From: Mesorhizobium sp. M1B.F.Ca.ET.045.04.1.1
Lineage (GTDB): Bacteria > Pseudomonadota > Alphaproteobacteria > Rhizobiales > Rhizobiaceae
NCBI RefSeq assembly: GCF_003952465.1
Contig: NZ_CP034448.1
Coordinates: forward strand, 1,984,001 to 2,048,000
Length of the DNA stretch: 64,000 bases
Direction: 5' to 3'
Of this stretch, positions 1-7,352 are shown piece after piece. Made by a program: the position numbers and the translations under genes. Every line of letters starts with the position of its first letter. Within the stretch, counting starts at the first letter, position 1. The notes below the pieces were generated by a model that had not been told where the DNA came from, did not search any database, and worked only from the letters and a program-made list of their open reading frames with translations.

Positions 1-422
1 AAGGCCATGAGCTCCTGGCGGCGGCGAACCAAGGCGCGTAGGCGTGTCGCATCGGCATCCGGAGCCTGCCACAGGCACAGCTTCTCCCAGCGCTCACGGC
101 CGTAGGCAGAAAGCATGCCGGCATCGATGGCGTCGCTCTTGCCGTGGGTGCCGAAGGAGCGGATGAAGCTTTTGACCTTGAGCGTGTCGGCGCGGTGGCA
201 GGCGATGCCGGCGCGCAGGCACTCCTCGAGCAGCAGGCTTTCATGACCTCCGGTCGGCTCGCACACGACAAGGTCGATGTGTTTGTAGCGCTTGAGGAGG
301 GCACGGATTGCACGCCGCTGATTGGCTATGGTGCGGGTGGTGGTGCCGTCGGCGACGGTGATGGTGTCCTTGGCGATGTCGAAGCCGAGGCACAGCTGCG
401 GCTGGTGGTGCAAGAAGGCCAT
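1..422 (-). CDS. IS110-family transposase, N-terminal part (cut by window edge)
   Basis: The reading frame starts with ATG at 422, with an AAGGA ribosome site just upstream, and runs off the left edge after about 140 residues. The product begins MAFLHHQPQ and carries the RuvC-like DEDD catalytic set of IS110 transposases: Asp15 in FDIAKD, Glu55 in CEPTGG, and Asp97 and Asp100 in GKSDAIDAG. Enzymes of this family move circular insertion elements without terminal inverted repeats. The C-terminal Ser-containing Transposase_20 domain would lie outside the window. The element lies downstream of ydcF and ftsEX. Whether it is intact cannot be told from here. Confidence 0.9.
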   Translation of the reverse strand, partial: MAFLHHQPQLCLGFDIAKDTITVADGTTTRTIANQRRAIRALLKRYKHIDLVVCEPTGGHESLLLEECLRAGIACHRADTLKVKSFIRSFGTHGKSDAIDAGMLSAYGRERWEKLCLWQAPDADATRLRALVRRRQELMA

Positions 423-634
423 GCTGGTGGTATCCTTAAAAGGCTTCGGATTGTTTGCGGGCGTGGCTCAGGCCAGCGGCCAATCAACTCTCCAAGCGAT
501 GGCGGACAAAGACGGCAGGGACCATGATGACGTCGGGTGTTACCCGGTCCTTAGGACGGTCGCCTGCCGCCGGGACTGCTGGCTGTGATGGGCCTGCAGT
601 CCCGGCCGCCAAACTACCCGATCCTTCTCAAACA

Positions 635-802
635 ATCCTTGGGCGTAGCGACGCGAAGCGGAGCGAAGACCCAAGGATCCATGCCGTGACCTTAGCCGAA
701 GAACGCAGCGGAGCAGAATTCTGCACCGCAGCGGCACGTCGAAGCCACGGCATGGATCCTATGGTCTGCGCCGCGTCGCTTCGCTCCTTGCTCCGCCATA
801 GG
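635..802. repeat. Palindromic intergenic repeat with three chained hairpins
   Basis: The 480-base gap between the IS110 gene and ydcF holds no gene. It contains three inverted repeats placed end to end: ATCCTTGGG (635-643) with CCCAAGGAT (670-678); GGATCCATGCCGTG (675-688) with CACGGCATGGATCC (746-759); and CCTATGG (758-764) with CCATAGG (796-802). The stems share bases at their junctions, as in dispersed mosaic repeats of rhizobia. I see no coding potential on either strand. Confidence 0.75.
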
Positions 803-899
803 ATGACGAAGCGAGGGGCGTTTTCGGCCAATCGCCAAGGCATGCGATCTGCCAATGCAAGCGCTATCCGATTCGCTAAAATTTCTGTGCCGGGAGAAA

Positions 900-1628
900 C
901 TAGTTCTTCCTGACTGTGGAAGCTTCGGCGATGGTGACGCCCTCGGCGGTCGGGCGAAGCGGAACGACGCCGCGCGCCAGCGCCAGCACGTATTTGCTGT
1001 ATTCGGTGAGCAGAACGCGCAGCGCTTCCGGCTTGGTCAGCCAGCTGCCGTTGCCGAGATTGGTGTTGACCACCGGATAGGGCTCGAGCCGCGCGCCATG
1101 CAGCAGCCGGCCCATCTCGAGCAGGCTGCGCGGCATGTGATAATTGTTGGTGACCAGGATGATGCTGCCATAGGCGTGGCTTTCCACCCATTTGGCGCTC
1201 TCCTCGGCATTGCCGATCGTGTCGAGCGCGGCGCGGTCGATGTCGACGCAGCAGGAGAACAGCTGCTTGTCGCCGCCCATCGCCACTTGCAGCTGGCGGC
1301 GGCTGGCCGAGGGGTGAACGCCGCTGATCAGCAACCGCTCGCCTTTGCCCGACGCCAGCAGATCCATGGCGGCGTCGAGCCGCGACTGGCCGCCGGTGAG
1401 CACGATGATGGCATCGGCCTTGGCCGGATTGGCCGGCGTCGTCATGCTGCTGACTTTGTCGGCGAACCATCCGAAGCCGCCGGCGAAAAGCGCCAGCAGG
1501 GCAAGCACGAAGAAGGAGCAGATACGAAGCGCAAATCTCAGACGCCCGGACCTTGCAGGCACCGCGCCGCGCGCAAGCGCTGCTGGCATCCGTCCAGCCG
1601 TTCCGATCGAATCCCGCGCGTCCATCAT
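900..1628 (-). CDS. YdcF/SanA/ElyC-family membrane protein (DUF218)
   Basis: A 242-residue protein. A basic N-terminus is followed by one membrane segment (about residues 33-56), then a DUF218 domain starting near residue 70 with the family signature ADAIIVLTGG, a conserved Arg in QSRLDAAM, and LLISGVHP. Relatives (YdcF, SanA, ElyC) act at the cell envelope, ElyC in peptidoglycan and enterobacterial antigen homeostasis; the exact reaction is unknown. It lies downstream of ftsE-ftsX in the same direction with a 169-base gap, so it may belong to a cell-envelope or division cluster. In related rhizobia I expect an acyltransferase gene (plsC) next, but here the next gene is an IS110 transposase. 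Confidence 0.85.
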   Translation of the reverse strand: MMDARDSIGTAGRMPAALARGAVPARSGRLRFALRICSFFVLALLALFAGGFGWFADKVSSMTTPANPAKADAIIVLTGGQSRLDAAMDLLASGKGERLLISGVHPSASRRQLQVAMGGDKQLFSCCVDIDRAALDTIGNAEESAKWVESHAYGSIILVTNNYHMPRSLLEMGRLLHGARLEPYPVVNTNLGNGSWLTKPEALRVLLTEYSKYVLALARGVVPLRPTAEGVTIAEASTVRKN

Positions 1629-1797
1629 CCCCAGGTTAATCCTGAAAACATCCTATGGTTAACTCTGAAATGCGGCCTTTGATAGATAAGGCGGCGCACA
1701 TTGCGTTACGGCAGCTCCCACTCTGTGATCGTTTTCCTTCCCGAACATAACGGTTTCAGACCGGTGTTCATTTCGTCCCACGGCGATCGCGTCATGA

Positions 1798-2787
1798 TCA
1801 GCCCGCATCCGGCTGGCGGATGTCGATATCGCTGAGATAGGCAACGACCGTGGCATGCGAGGTCGCCGCCGTCAGCGCGCCGATCACCAGCACCATCAGG
1901 CCGACGCCGAGATAGCCGGTGGAGCCGATGGCGAAATTGCCGAACAGCGCGGTCGCCTGGTCGGCCTCAGGCGTCGCCATGTTGCGCGACGACCACCAGG
2001 AAAAGACGATGAAGACCAAAATGGCCGCCGCGCCGCCGGCGGCGGCACCCTTCATGCCGGTGACCAGGAAATGCCAGCGGAATTCGCGCGCGATGAAGCG
2101 GGCTTCGGCGCCGACGAAATGCAGCACTTCGATGATGTGGCCGTTGCCCGCCATGGCGCCGCGCGTGGCGAACACCACCGTCAGCACCGTCGCCGACAAT
2201 ATCAGCGCCAGAACGGCAAAGCCGATCGTCACCGTTGTATGCGCCATTGCGACCAGCCGGTCGACCCAGGTGCGGTGATCGTCGAGCGCAGCGCTCGGCA
2301 GCTTGGGCGTGATCGCGGCGCGCATGGCGGCGAAGTCGGGCGGACTGGCCTCGTCGATGGTGACGACGATGAGGCGCGGCACCGGCAGTTCGTCGATGTT
2401 GAGGCCGGTGCCCAGCCACGGCTCCAAGAGGCGCGCCGTCGCCTCGCGGTCGACGATCTTCGTGCCCTTCACGCCGGGAAACTCGCTGGCGATCTGCGAG
2501 GCCTGCGCGAGGGCTGCTTCCATGTCGAGGCCCTCGACCGGCTTGATCTGGATCGTCGCCTCGCGCGAGATCTGGTTCTCCCACACCGAAGCGGTGTCGC
2601 GCACCAGCGTCACGGCGCCGAAGGTCAGGCAGGACAGGAAGGTCATGATGGCGATGACCAGCACCAGTGCCCGGCCGGCGATGTTCTGCGCCGGCACGAT
2701 CGGCGCCATCTTGCGCTGAACGCGCCGCACCGCCGCCGTCGTCTCGACGGCTTCGTCATGCAGGTGATCGGCCGGAAGGTCAGTCAT
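1798..2787 (-). CDS. ftsX: Cell-division ABC-type permease FtsX
   Basis: A 329-residue protein with a cytoplasmic N-terminus, a first membrane helix at about 39-61, a periplasmic domain of about 120 residues, and three further helices clustered in the C-terminal half (about 185-210, 232-255, 290-315). This is the FtsX plan. FtsX pairs with the ATPase FtsE at the septum and transmits ATP hydrolysis to periplasmic peptidoglycan hydrolases. The start overlaps the last eight bases of ftsE, which indicates translational coupling. Confidence 0.93.
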   Translation of the reverse strand: MTDLPADHLHDEAVETTAAVRRVQRKMAPIVPAQNIAGRALVLVIAIMTFLSCLTFGAVTLVRDTASVWENQISREATIQIKPVEGLDMEAALAQASQIASEFPGVKGTKIVDREATARLLEPWLGTGLNIDELPVPRLIVVTIDEASPPDFAAMRAAITPKLPSAALDDHRTWVDRLVAMAHTTVTIGFAVLALILSATVLTVVFATRGAMAGNGHIIEVLHFVGAEARFIAREFRWHFLVTGMKGAAAGGAAAILVFIVFSWWSSRNMATPEADQATALFGNFAIGSTGYLGVGLMVLVIGALTAATSHATVVAYLSDIDIRQPDAG

Positions 2788-3439
2788 AGACGTCCAGCCT
2801 TCCGCCGGCGAGAATCATGCGCCGCGCATCGACCTGCTCCATCAGGCCGAGGTCGTGGGTGGCGATCACCACGGCGGTGCCGAGCCGGTTGAGCTCGATG
2901 AATAGCCTCAGCAGCCGGCGCGCCAGCGGCGGATCGACATTGCCGGTCGGCTCGTCGGCAAGCAGGATCTCCGGCTGCTCGATCAGCGCGCGTGCGATAG
3001 CGGCGCGCTGCTTCTCGCCGCCGGACAGCACCGGCGGCAGCACGTGCATGCGGTCGCCGAGGCCGACCCATTTCAGGAGCTCGGTGACGTCGGTGCGGTA
3101 GCCTGCCTCCTCGCGCCCGCGCACGCGCAAGGGCAGCGCGACGTTCTCATAGGTGGTCATATGATCGAGCAGGCGGAAATCCTGGAACACCACGCCGATG
3201 CGACGCCTGAGCAGCGGCAGCTCGCCGCGCGAGATGCGCGAGCGGTCCTTGCCGAAAATGGTGATCAGCCCACGCGTCGGCTTCAGCGACATGAAGAGAA
3301 GGCGCAGCAAGGTCGTCTTGCCGGCGCCGGAGGGACCGCTCAGGAACTGAAAGGAGCGCTCCGGAATGTGCAAGGAAATGTCGCGGAGGATCTCCGGACC
3401 CATGCCATAGCGGAGGCCGACATTTTCGAAGCGGATCAC
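2780..3439 (-). CDS. ftsE: Cell-division ATP-binding protein FtsE
   Basis: A 219-residue ABC ATPase of normal FtsE length. Walker A is GPSGAGKT (about 35-42), the ABC signature is LSGGEKQR (about 138-145), and Walker B with the catalytic Glu is ILLADEP (about 158-164), followed by a His switch in IATHD. It drives the FtsX permease at the division site. It is the first gene of the minus-strand ftsEX-ydcF run. The roughly 180 bases upstream separate it from the divergent gene at 3621. Confidence 0.95.
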   Translation of the reverse strand: MIRFENVGLRYGMGPEILRDISLHIPERSFQFLSGPSGAGKTTLLRLLFMSLKPTRGLITIFGKDRSRISRGELPLLRRRIGVVFQDFRLLDHMTTYENVALPLRVRGREEAGYRTDVTELLKWVGLGDRMHVLPPVLSGGEKQRAAIARALIEQPEILLADEPTGNVDPPLARRLLRLFIELNRLGTAVVIATHDLGLMEQVDARRMILAGGRLDVYD

Positions 3440-3620
3440 GTTCGGCGACCTGAAACCTTGGGCGGCGTCCTGCCGGCCTGTTCTTTGCCAAGACCATCGG
3501 CCGGCATGGTTAATGGTCGGTTAATTTCGGCTCGTTTTCGACGTTTCACAGCGGTTCCGGTGGGGAAGCGTTAACCATTTGCGTTTACCCAAAACAAACG
3601 AAGATTGCACTGGGGCCGTA

Positions 3621-4262
3621 ATGGCTGAGGATAGAACCGCGCGCCCTGTTTCCGGCGAAATCATGACCGGCACGGCGGCGAATGCCGCGCCGGAGCGCGC
3701 GGTGCTCGATGTGCCGCCCGACATCGTCGATGCCGACTATGTTGTGCTGCCGCGTTTCGCAGCCCGTCCGGGACCGATCGCGGCGCCACCGCCAACGCCC
3801 TCGACGCCCTCCATCGAAGGCATGGGCATGCTGCGCAAACCGGAGGCCGCGCCAGCGCGCCCGGCCTCGCGCGGCGGTCCGGTCTTCTGGACCGCCGGCG
3901 TGGGCGCGGCACTCGTCGCTTTCTGGGTCTCGGGCGGGCACGCGCTGGTGCGTCAGAGCCCTTTCTGGGCGGCTGCGCAGCCGGCAAGCGCGCTGAGCAT
4001 TTCCGGCGTGACGTCGCGAATCGATGCTTCGGGATTGAAGCCCGTTCTTTTCGTCGACGGCGAGGCCGCCAATGACGGCGCAAGATCGGAGTCGCTGCCG
4101 CCAATCGAGATACGCGTCACCGACAAAGCCAGCAACGTCATCCGCTACAGGCTGGGGACATCCAACCGCCCGCTGGCACCCGGCGAAAGATTCGGCTTTT
4201 CCAGCCGGCTCGATGTGCCTAGAAACGGTGTAAAAACCGTCTCTGTAATCTTCGCCGGCTAG
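3621..4262 (+). CDS. Single-pass membrane protein with DUF3426-like C-terminus
   Basis: A 213-residue protein from ATG 3621. The frame is open from a TTG at 3579, but the ATG gives a more plausible N-terminus. The first 85 residues are rich in Pro and Ala and look disordered, followed by one membrane helix (about 87-106). The C-terminal 90 residues have the DUF3426 pattern: an inserted G/N-rich strand, PPIEIRVTDKASN, then APGERFGFSSRLDVP. In many rhizobia the gene facing ftsE encodes an MJ0042-type zinc ribbon joined to DUF3426; I see no CxxC pairs here, so the ribbon is missing or was lost. Function unknown. Confidence 0.7.
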   Translation: MAEDRTARPVSGEIMTGTAANAAPERAVLDVPPDIVDADYVVLPRFAARPGPIAAPPPTPSTPSIEGMGMLRKPEAAPARPASRGGPVFWTAGVGAALVAFWVSGGHALVRQSPFWAAAQPASALSISGVTSRIDASGLKPVLFVDGEAANDGARSESLPPIEIRVTDKASNVIRYRLGTSNRPLAPGERFGFSSRLDVPRNGVKTVSVIFAG

Positions 4263-4286
4263 GCGATCTCTCAAGAAAGGCAATCG

Positions 4287-4829
4287 ATGCCAGTTGTGCG
4301 CGGCAAGGACATCGAGGTCCTGTTTTCGGCGTCGGCGATCGCCCGCCGCAATCTCGAGCTCGCCAAGGAGATCGCCGGGCGCGACTACCACGACCTTCTG
4401 GTGATTTCGATCCTGAAGGGCTCGTTCGTCTTCGCCGCCGATCTGATCCGCGCCATGCACGATGTCGGCCTGTCGCCCGAGGTGGAATTCATCTTCATCT
4501 CCAGCTATGGCGCCGGCACCACCAGCGGCGAGGTCAAGGTGCTGCGCGACATCGACAATGAAGTTGCCGGCCGCGACGTGCTGCTGATCGACGACATACT
4601 GGAATCCGGCAAGACGCTTTCCTTCACCCGCGACCTCATGCTGTCGCGCGGCGCCAGGAGTTGCGCCATCGCGGTGCTGCTCGACAAGCGCATGCGGCGC
4701 CAGACCACGCTCAACGCCGATTATGTCGGCTTCGACTGTCCCGACTATTTCGTCGTCGGCTACGGCATGGATGTCGCGCATGCTTTTCGCGAGTTGCCGT
4801 TTGTCGGCGTCGTCAAGGGTGACGCATAA
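4287..4829 (+). CDS. hpt: Hypoxanthine phosphoribosyltransferase
   Basis: A 180-residue enzyme of the usual length for purine salvage phosphoribosyltransferases, which make IMP or GMP from hypoxanthine or guanine and PRPP. The PRPP-binding loop VLLIDDILESGKT is at about 98-110, and the SILKGSFVFAADLIR segment near residue 41 is typical. AGAAAGG-type ribosome site just upstream (caagaaaggcaatcg). It lies 24 bases after the DUF3426-like gene and before the response regulator, so the three may be co-transcribed. Confidence 0.93.
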   Translation: MPVVRGKDIEVLFSASAIARRNLELAKEIAGRDYHDLLVISILKGSFVFAADLIRAMHDVGLSPEVEFIFISSYGAGTTSGEVKVLRDIDNEVAGRDVLLIDDILESGKTLSFTRDLMLSRGARSCAIAVLLDKRMRRQTTLNADYVGFDCPDYFVVGYGMDVAHAFRELPFVGVVKGDA

Positions 4830-4900
4830 GGCGCCGAAAGGCTCCATCGACCTTTCAAATTTTCAGAAAAAGTCAACGTTTCCCCGCCATGTATTTCGGC

Positions 4901-5272
4901 ATGGCAAAACTTCTGATCGTCGAGGACGATGAGTCCGTCCGTACCCTCGCCGCCCGCGCGCTGGAGCGCGATGGGCACAACGTAACCATTGCCGCCGACG
5001 GCGCGCAGGGCCTGGCGCTGATCCGGCAGGCGCATGGCGGCTACGATCTCGTGGTGTCCGACATCCGCATGCCGGAGATGGACGGCATCGAGATGGCGAC
5101 GGCGGCAGCAAAACAGTTCCCGGCGATGAAGATCATGCTGATGACCGGCTATGCCGACCAGCGCGAGCGCGCCGAGGAACTGAACGGGATCATCCTCGAC
5201 GTCGTGCAGAAGCCGTTCACGCTGGCCGAAATCCGCGCCCGCGTCGGTCGGGCCTTAAGCTGCTTCGCTTGA
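4901..5272 (+). CDS. cpdR: Single-domain response regulator, CpdR type
   Basis: A 123-residue receiver domain with no output domain. The acidic pocket is EDD at residues 8-10, the phosphoacceptor is Asp54 in VSDIRMPEMDG, and the switch and Lys residues lie in MTGYADQRERA and VQKPF. The late motif GIILDVVQKPFTLAEI matches the CpdR class, which in alphaproteobacteria primes ClpXP to degrade cell-cycle substrates when unphosphorylated. An upstream in-frame ATG at 4889 would add four residues. I chose 4901 because MAKLLIVEDD is the normal N-terminus. The family call is firm; the CpdR name rests on motif recall. Confidence 0.75.
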   Translation: MAKLLIVEDDESVRTLAARALERDGHNVTIAADGAQGLALIRQAHGGYDLVVSDIRMPEMDGIEMATAAAKQFPAMKIMLMTGYADQRERAEELNGIILDVVQKPFTLAEIRARVGRALSCFA

Positions 5273-5276
5273 CCGT

Positions 5277-6227
5277 TTAGACAGCATCGCCGGTCGCGGC
5301 GACCGTTGGTGCCGCACTGCGCCGGCGTTCACCGTTGAGCGCAACCAGGCCGGCGCCGATAATGAGCGCCGCGCCCAGCACCGTCGTTTCGCGCGGCACC
5401 TCGGCGAAAAACAGGAAACCCCAGAGCGGCGACCAAAGGATGCCGGTATATTCGAAGGTGGCGACGCGGTTCGCGGGCGCCATCCGGTAGGCCTGCGACA
5501 GCAAAATCATGCCGGCGGAAGCGACGAAGCCGCAGGCGGCCATCTTCAGGAAGTCCGGCAGCGCCGGCCACACCCATGGCCGCACCAGGAAGTCGAGGCT
5601 CGGATGGCCCGCGTGGGTGATGCCGGCAAGATGAAATATCGTGGCGACCGCCACAGCGCCGGTGAGATAGGCACCGTTCTGGTAGAAGGCCATGACGGTG
5701 GAGGATTCGGTGTCGCCGATCCGGCGCGCCATCAGCTGCGAGAAGCCGTAAAGAAACGCCGAGCCGAGCGACAGGAGTGCTGCCCAGTCGAACAATCCGG
5801 CGCCCGGACGCAGCATCACGACCACCCCGACCAGGCCGATGAGCACGGTCGTCAGCGTCCGCCAGGAGACGTGCTCCCCGAGATAAGGCCCGGCAAGCGC
5901 CATGATGAAGAGTGGCGCCATGAAATAAAGTGCTATGGCGTCGGCCAGCGATAGGGCGGCGATCGCCAAATAGTAGACGGTGTAGGAGCTGAATTGGATG
6001 AAGGCGCGCAGCGTCAGCATGCCTGCTCGCTTCGACAACAAAGCCTTCAGACCGACGTCGGCATGAACGATAACGATAAGGATCGGCAACGCGACGATGG
6101 CGCGGATCGCTATCACTTCCGTCACCGGATAGCCGCCTGAAACCGCCTTCACCAGCGGGTCCTGCAACGAAAAAACGAGAACACCCAGGCAGAGGCTCAG
6201 AATGCCAAGCGCCGTCCGGTTCTGCAT
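5277..6227 (-). CDS. DMT/EamA-family transporter
   Basis: A 316-residue integral membrane protein with about ten hydrophobic helices in two EamA repeats, the plan of drug/metabolite exporters. The substrate cannot be read from the sequence. I place the start at ATG 6227 (MQNRTALG), because the in-frame upstream extension to 6341 is hydrophilic and passes through a terminator hairpin. The gene is divergent from a LysR regulator, which is its likely controller. A candidate promoter (6341-6369) and a structured leader precede it, so expression may also be controlled by transcription attenuation. Confidence 0.88.
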   Translation of the reverse strand: MQNRTALGILSLCLGVLVFSLQDPLVKAVSGGYPVTEVIAIRAIVALPILIVIVHADVGLKALLSKRAGMLTLRAFIQFSSYTVYYLAIAALSLADAIALYFMAPLFIMALAGPYLGEHVSWRTLTTVLIGLVGVVVMLRPGAGLFDWAALLSLGSAFLYGFSQLMARRIGDTESSTVMAFYQNGAYLTGAVAVATIFHLAGITHAGHPSLDFLVRPWVWPALPDFLKMAACGFVASAGMILLSQAYRMAPANRVATFEYTGILWSPLWGFLFFAEVPRETTVLGAALIIGAGLVALNGERRRSAAPTVAATGDAV

Positions 6228-6240
6228 GGTCGATCCAGCG

Positions 6241-6273
6241 AAAAAGAGCCCGCTACCGTTTCGGGCAGCGGGC
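6241..6273 (-). terminator. Intrinsic terminator inside the DMT gene leader (attenuator candidate)
   Basis: Read on the minus strand, GCCCGCTGCC, loop CGAAAC, GGTAGCGGGC, then TCTTTTT. This is a ten-pair stem (one G-U pair) followed by a U tract, and the tract ends only 13 bases before the ATG at 6227. The gene upstream on this strand is divergent, so no other transcript needs ending here. A terminator in this position normally means conditional read-through. Confidence 0.8.
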
Positions 6274-6292
6274 ACGAGTGAGGACTCTTCGA

Positions 6293-6330
6293 ATTGGTCC
6301 GCGGCCGAAACTCGCGGCCGCATATCCAAT
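6293..6330 (-). ncRNA. Upstream hairpin of the structured DMT leader
   Basis: The leader RNA would start near 6334. It contains an outer stem ATTGG/CCAAT (6326-6330 with 6293-6297) enclosing a seven-pair stem GCGGCCG/CGGCCGC (6315-6321 with 6301-6307) and a seven-base loop, then a small GAGT/ACTC hairpin, then the terminator at 6241-6273. An ATG at 6323 also opens a frame that continues into the transporter. I do not recognise this as a named riboswitch class. Confidence 0.5.
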
Positions 6331-6340
6331 GGGTAGACCA

Positions 6341-6369
6341 ACTATCCTGCGGCGTTTGACATGTTGCAA
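6341..6369 (-). promoter_or_regulatory. Candidate sigma-70 promoter for the DMT transporter
   Basis: On the minus strand a TTGCAA -35-like box (6364-6369) and a GATAGT -10-like box (6341-6346) are separated by 17 bases. Transcription would begin near 6334, about 107 bases before the start codon. The site lies in the divergent region shared with the LysR gene, where a LysR operator is expected. Confidence 0.45.
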
Positions 6370-6404
6370 ACGAATTGGAATGATACCAGCAATCAAAATT
6401 TCTT

Positions 6405-7301
6405 ATGGCGATATCGATGAAGCCCACCCTCGACAGCGACCTCCTGCGCACCTTCGTGGCGGTGGCCGAGACGGGCAATTTCACCAAGGCCGCCGAAAAG
6501 GCCGGACGCACCCAGTCGGCGGTGTCCATGCAGATGAAGAAGCTGGAGGACATGGTCGGCGACAGCCTGTTCGAGCGCGGCTCGCGCGGGGTGGCGCTGA
6601 CGCGGCGCGGCGGCGAGCTCATCGGCAACGCCCGTCGGATCGTGTCGCTGCTCGACGAGACGGCTGCGTCGCTGGTGGCGCCGCCGCTCGGCGGGCTGGT
6701 GCGCATCGGGATCCCTGCCGAATACGGCCGTTCGATCCTGTCGCGGGCGCTCGGCGAATTCGCCAAACGCCATCCGCGCGTGGAGGTTACGGTGCGCTAC
6801 GCCCATTCGGCCTCGCAGGTGAGGGCGCTGGCGGCGGGCGAGCTCGACCTCGCCGTGGTGTTCGAGTGGGAAGGCTTTTCCGGCGGCGAGGTGCTGATGC
6901 ACGATCCTACGGTGTGGGTGACATCGACGCTGCACCACATGCATGAGGAGCGGCCGGTGCCGATCGCGCTCTACAGCCGCGACGGCTGGTGCCGCGACTT
7001 CGCGATCAAGTCGCTGCAGCAGCGCGGCCTCGATTACCGCGTCGCCTATACCAGCGACACCAATGGCGGCCTGGCGCTGGCCGTCACTTCCGGTCTCGCG
7101 ATCGCGCCGATCTCACGCAGCAACATCCCGCCGGATTGCCGCGAGCTGACGGCCGCCGACGGCTTCGGCGACATCGATTCCTCCAATGTGGTGCTGCACC
7201 GAAATCCGCAGGCGGCCGGCGAAGCGATCGACGGCATGGAGGACGCGATCCGGGAGGCTTTCATGCTGACCAGGCAGGCGCAAGCGACAGCCGATCTTTG
7301 A
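6405..7301 (+). CDS. LysR-family transcriptional regulator
   Basis: A 298-residue protein of normal LysR length. The winged helix-turn-helix covers about residues 8-65 (LLRTFVAVAETGNFTKAAEKAGRTQSAVS in sequence order), and the periplasmic-binding-like effector domain follows from about 95. A second in-frame ATG at 6417 would remove four residues. It is divergent from the DMT transporter with a 177-base shared upstream region, so it probably regulates that gene and itself in response to the transported or a related small molecule. The effector is unknown. Confidence 0.9.
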   Translation: MAISMKPTLDSDLLRTFVAVAETGNFTKAAEKAGRTQSAVSMQMKKLEDMVGDSLFERGSRGVALTRRGGELIGNARRIVSLLDETAASLVAPPLGGLVRIGIPAEYGRSILSRALGEFAKRHPRVEVTVRYAHSASQVRALAAGELDLAVVFEWEGFSGGEVLMHDPTVWVTSTLHHMHEERPVPIALYSRDGWCRDFAIKSLQQRGLDYRVAYTSDTNGGLALAVTSGLAIAPISRSNIPPDCRELTAADGFGDIDSSNVVLHRNPQAAGEAIDGMEDAIREAFMLTRQAQATADL

Positions 7302-7352
7302 TTGATTGAAACCGCCCGGCTCGCCCGGAACTTCGGCAAAGTGGCCTGACGG

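Noticed and set aside
628..1470. 280-codon minus-strand frame over ydcF
   Set aside because: It runs in a different frame across the palindromic repeat and most of ydcF, with an Arg/His-rich product and no motifs.
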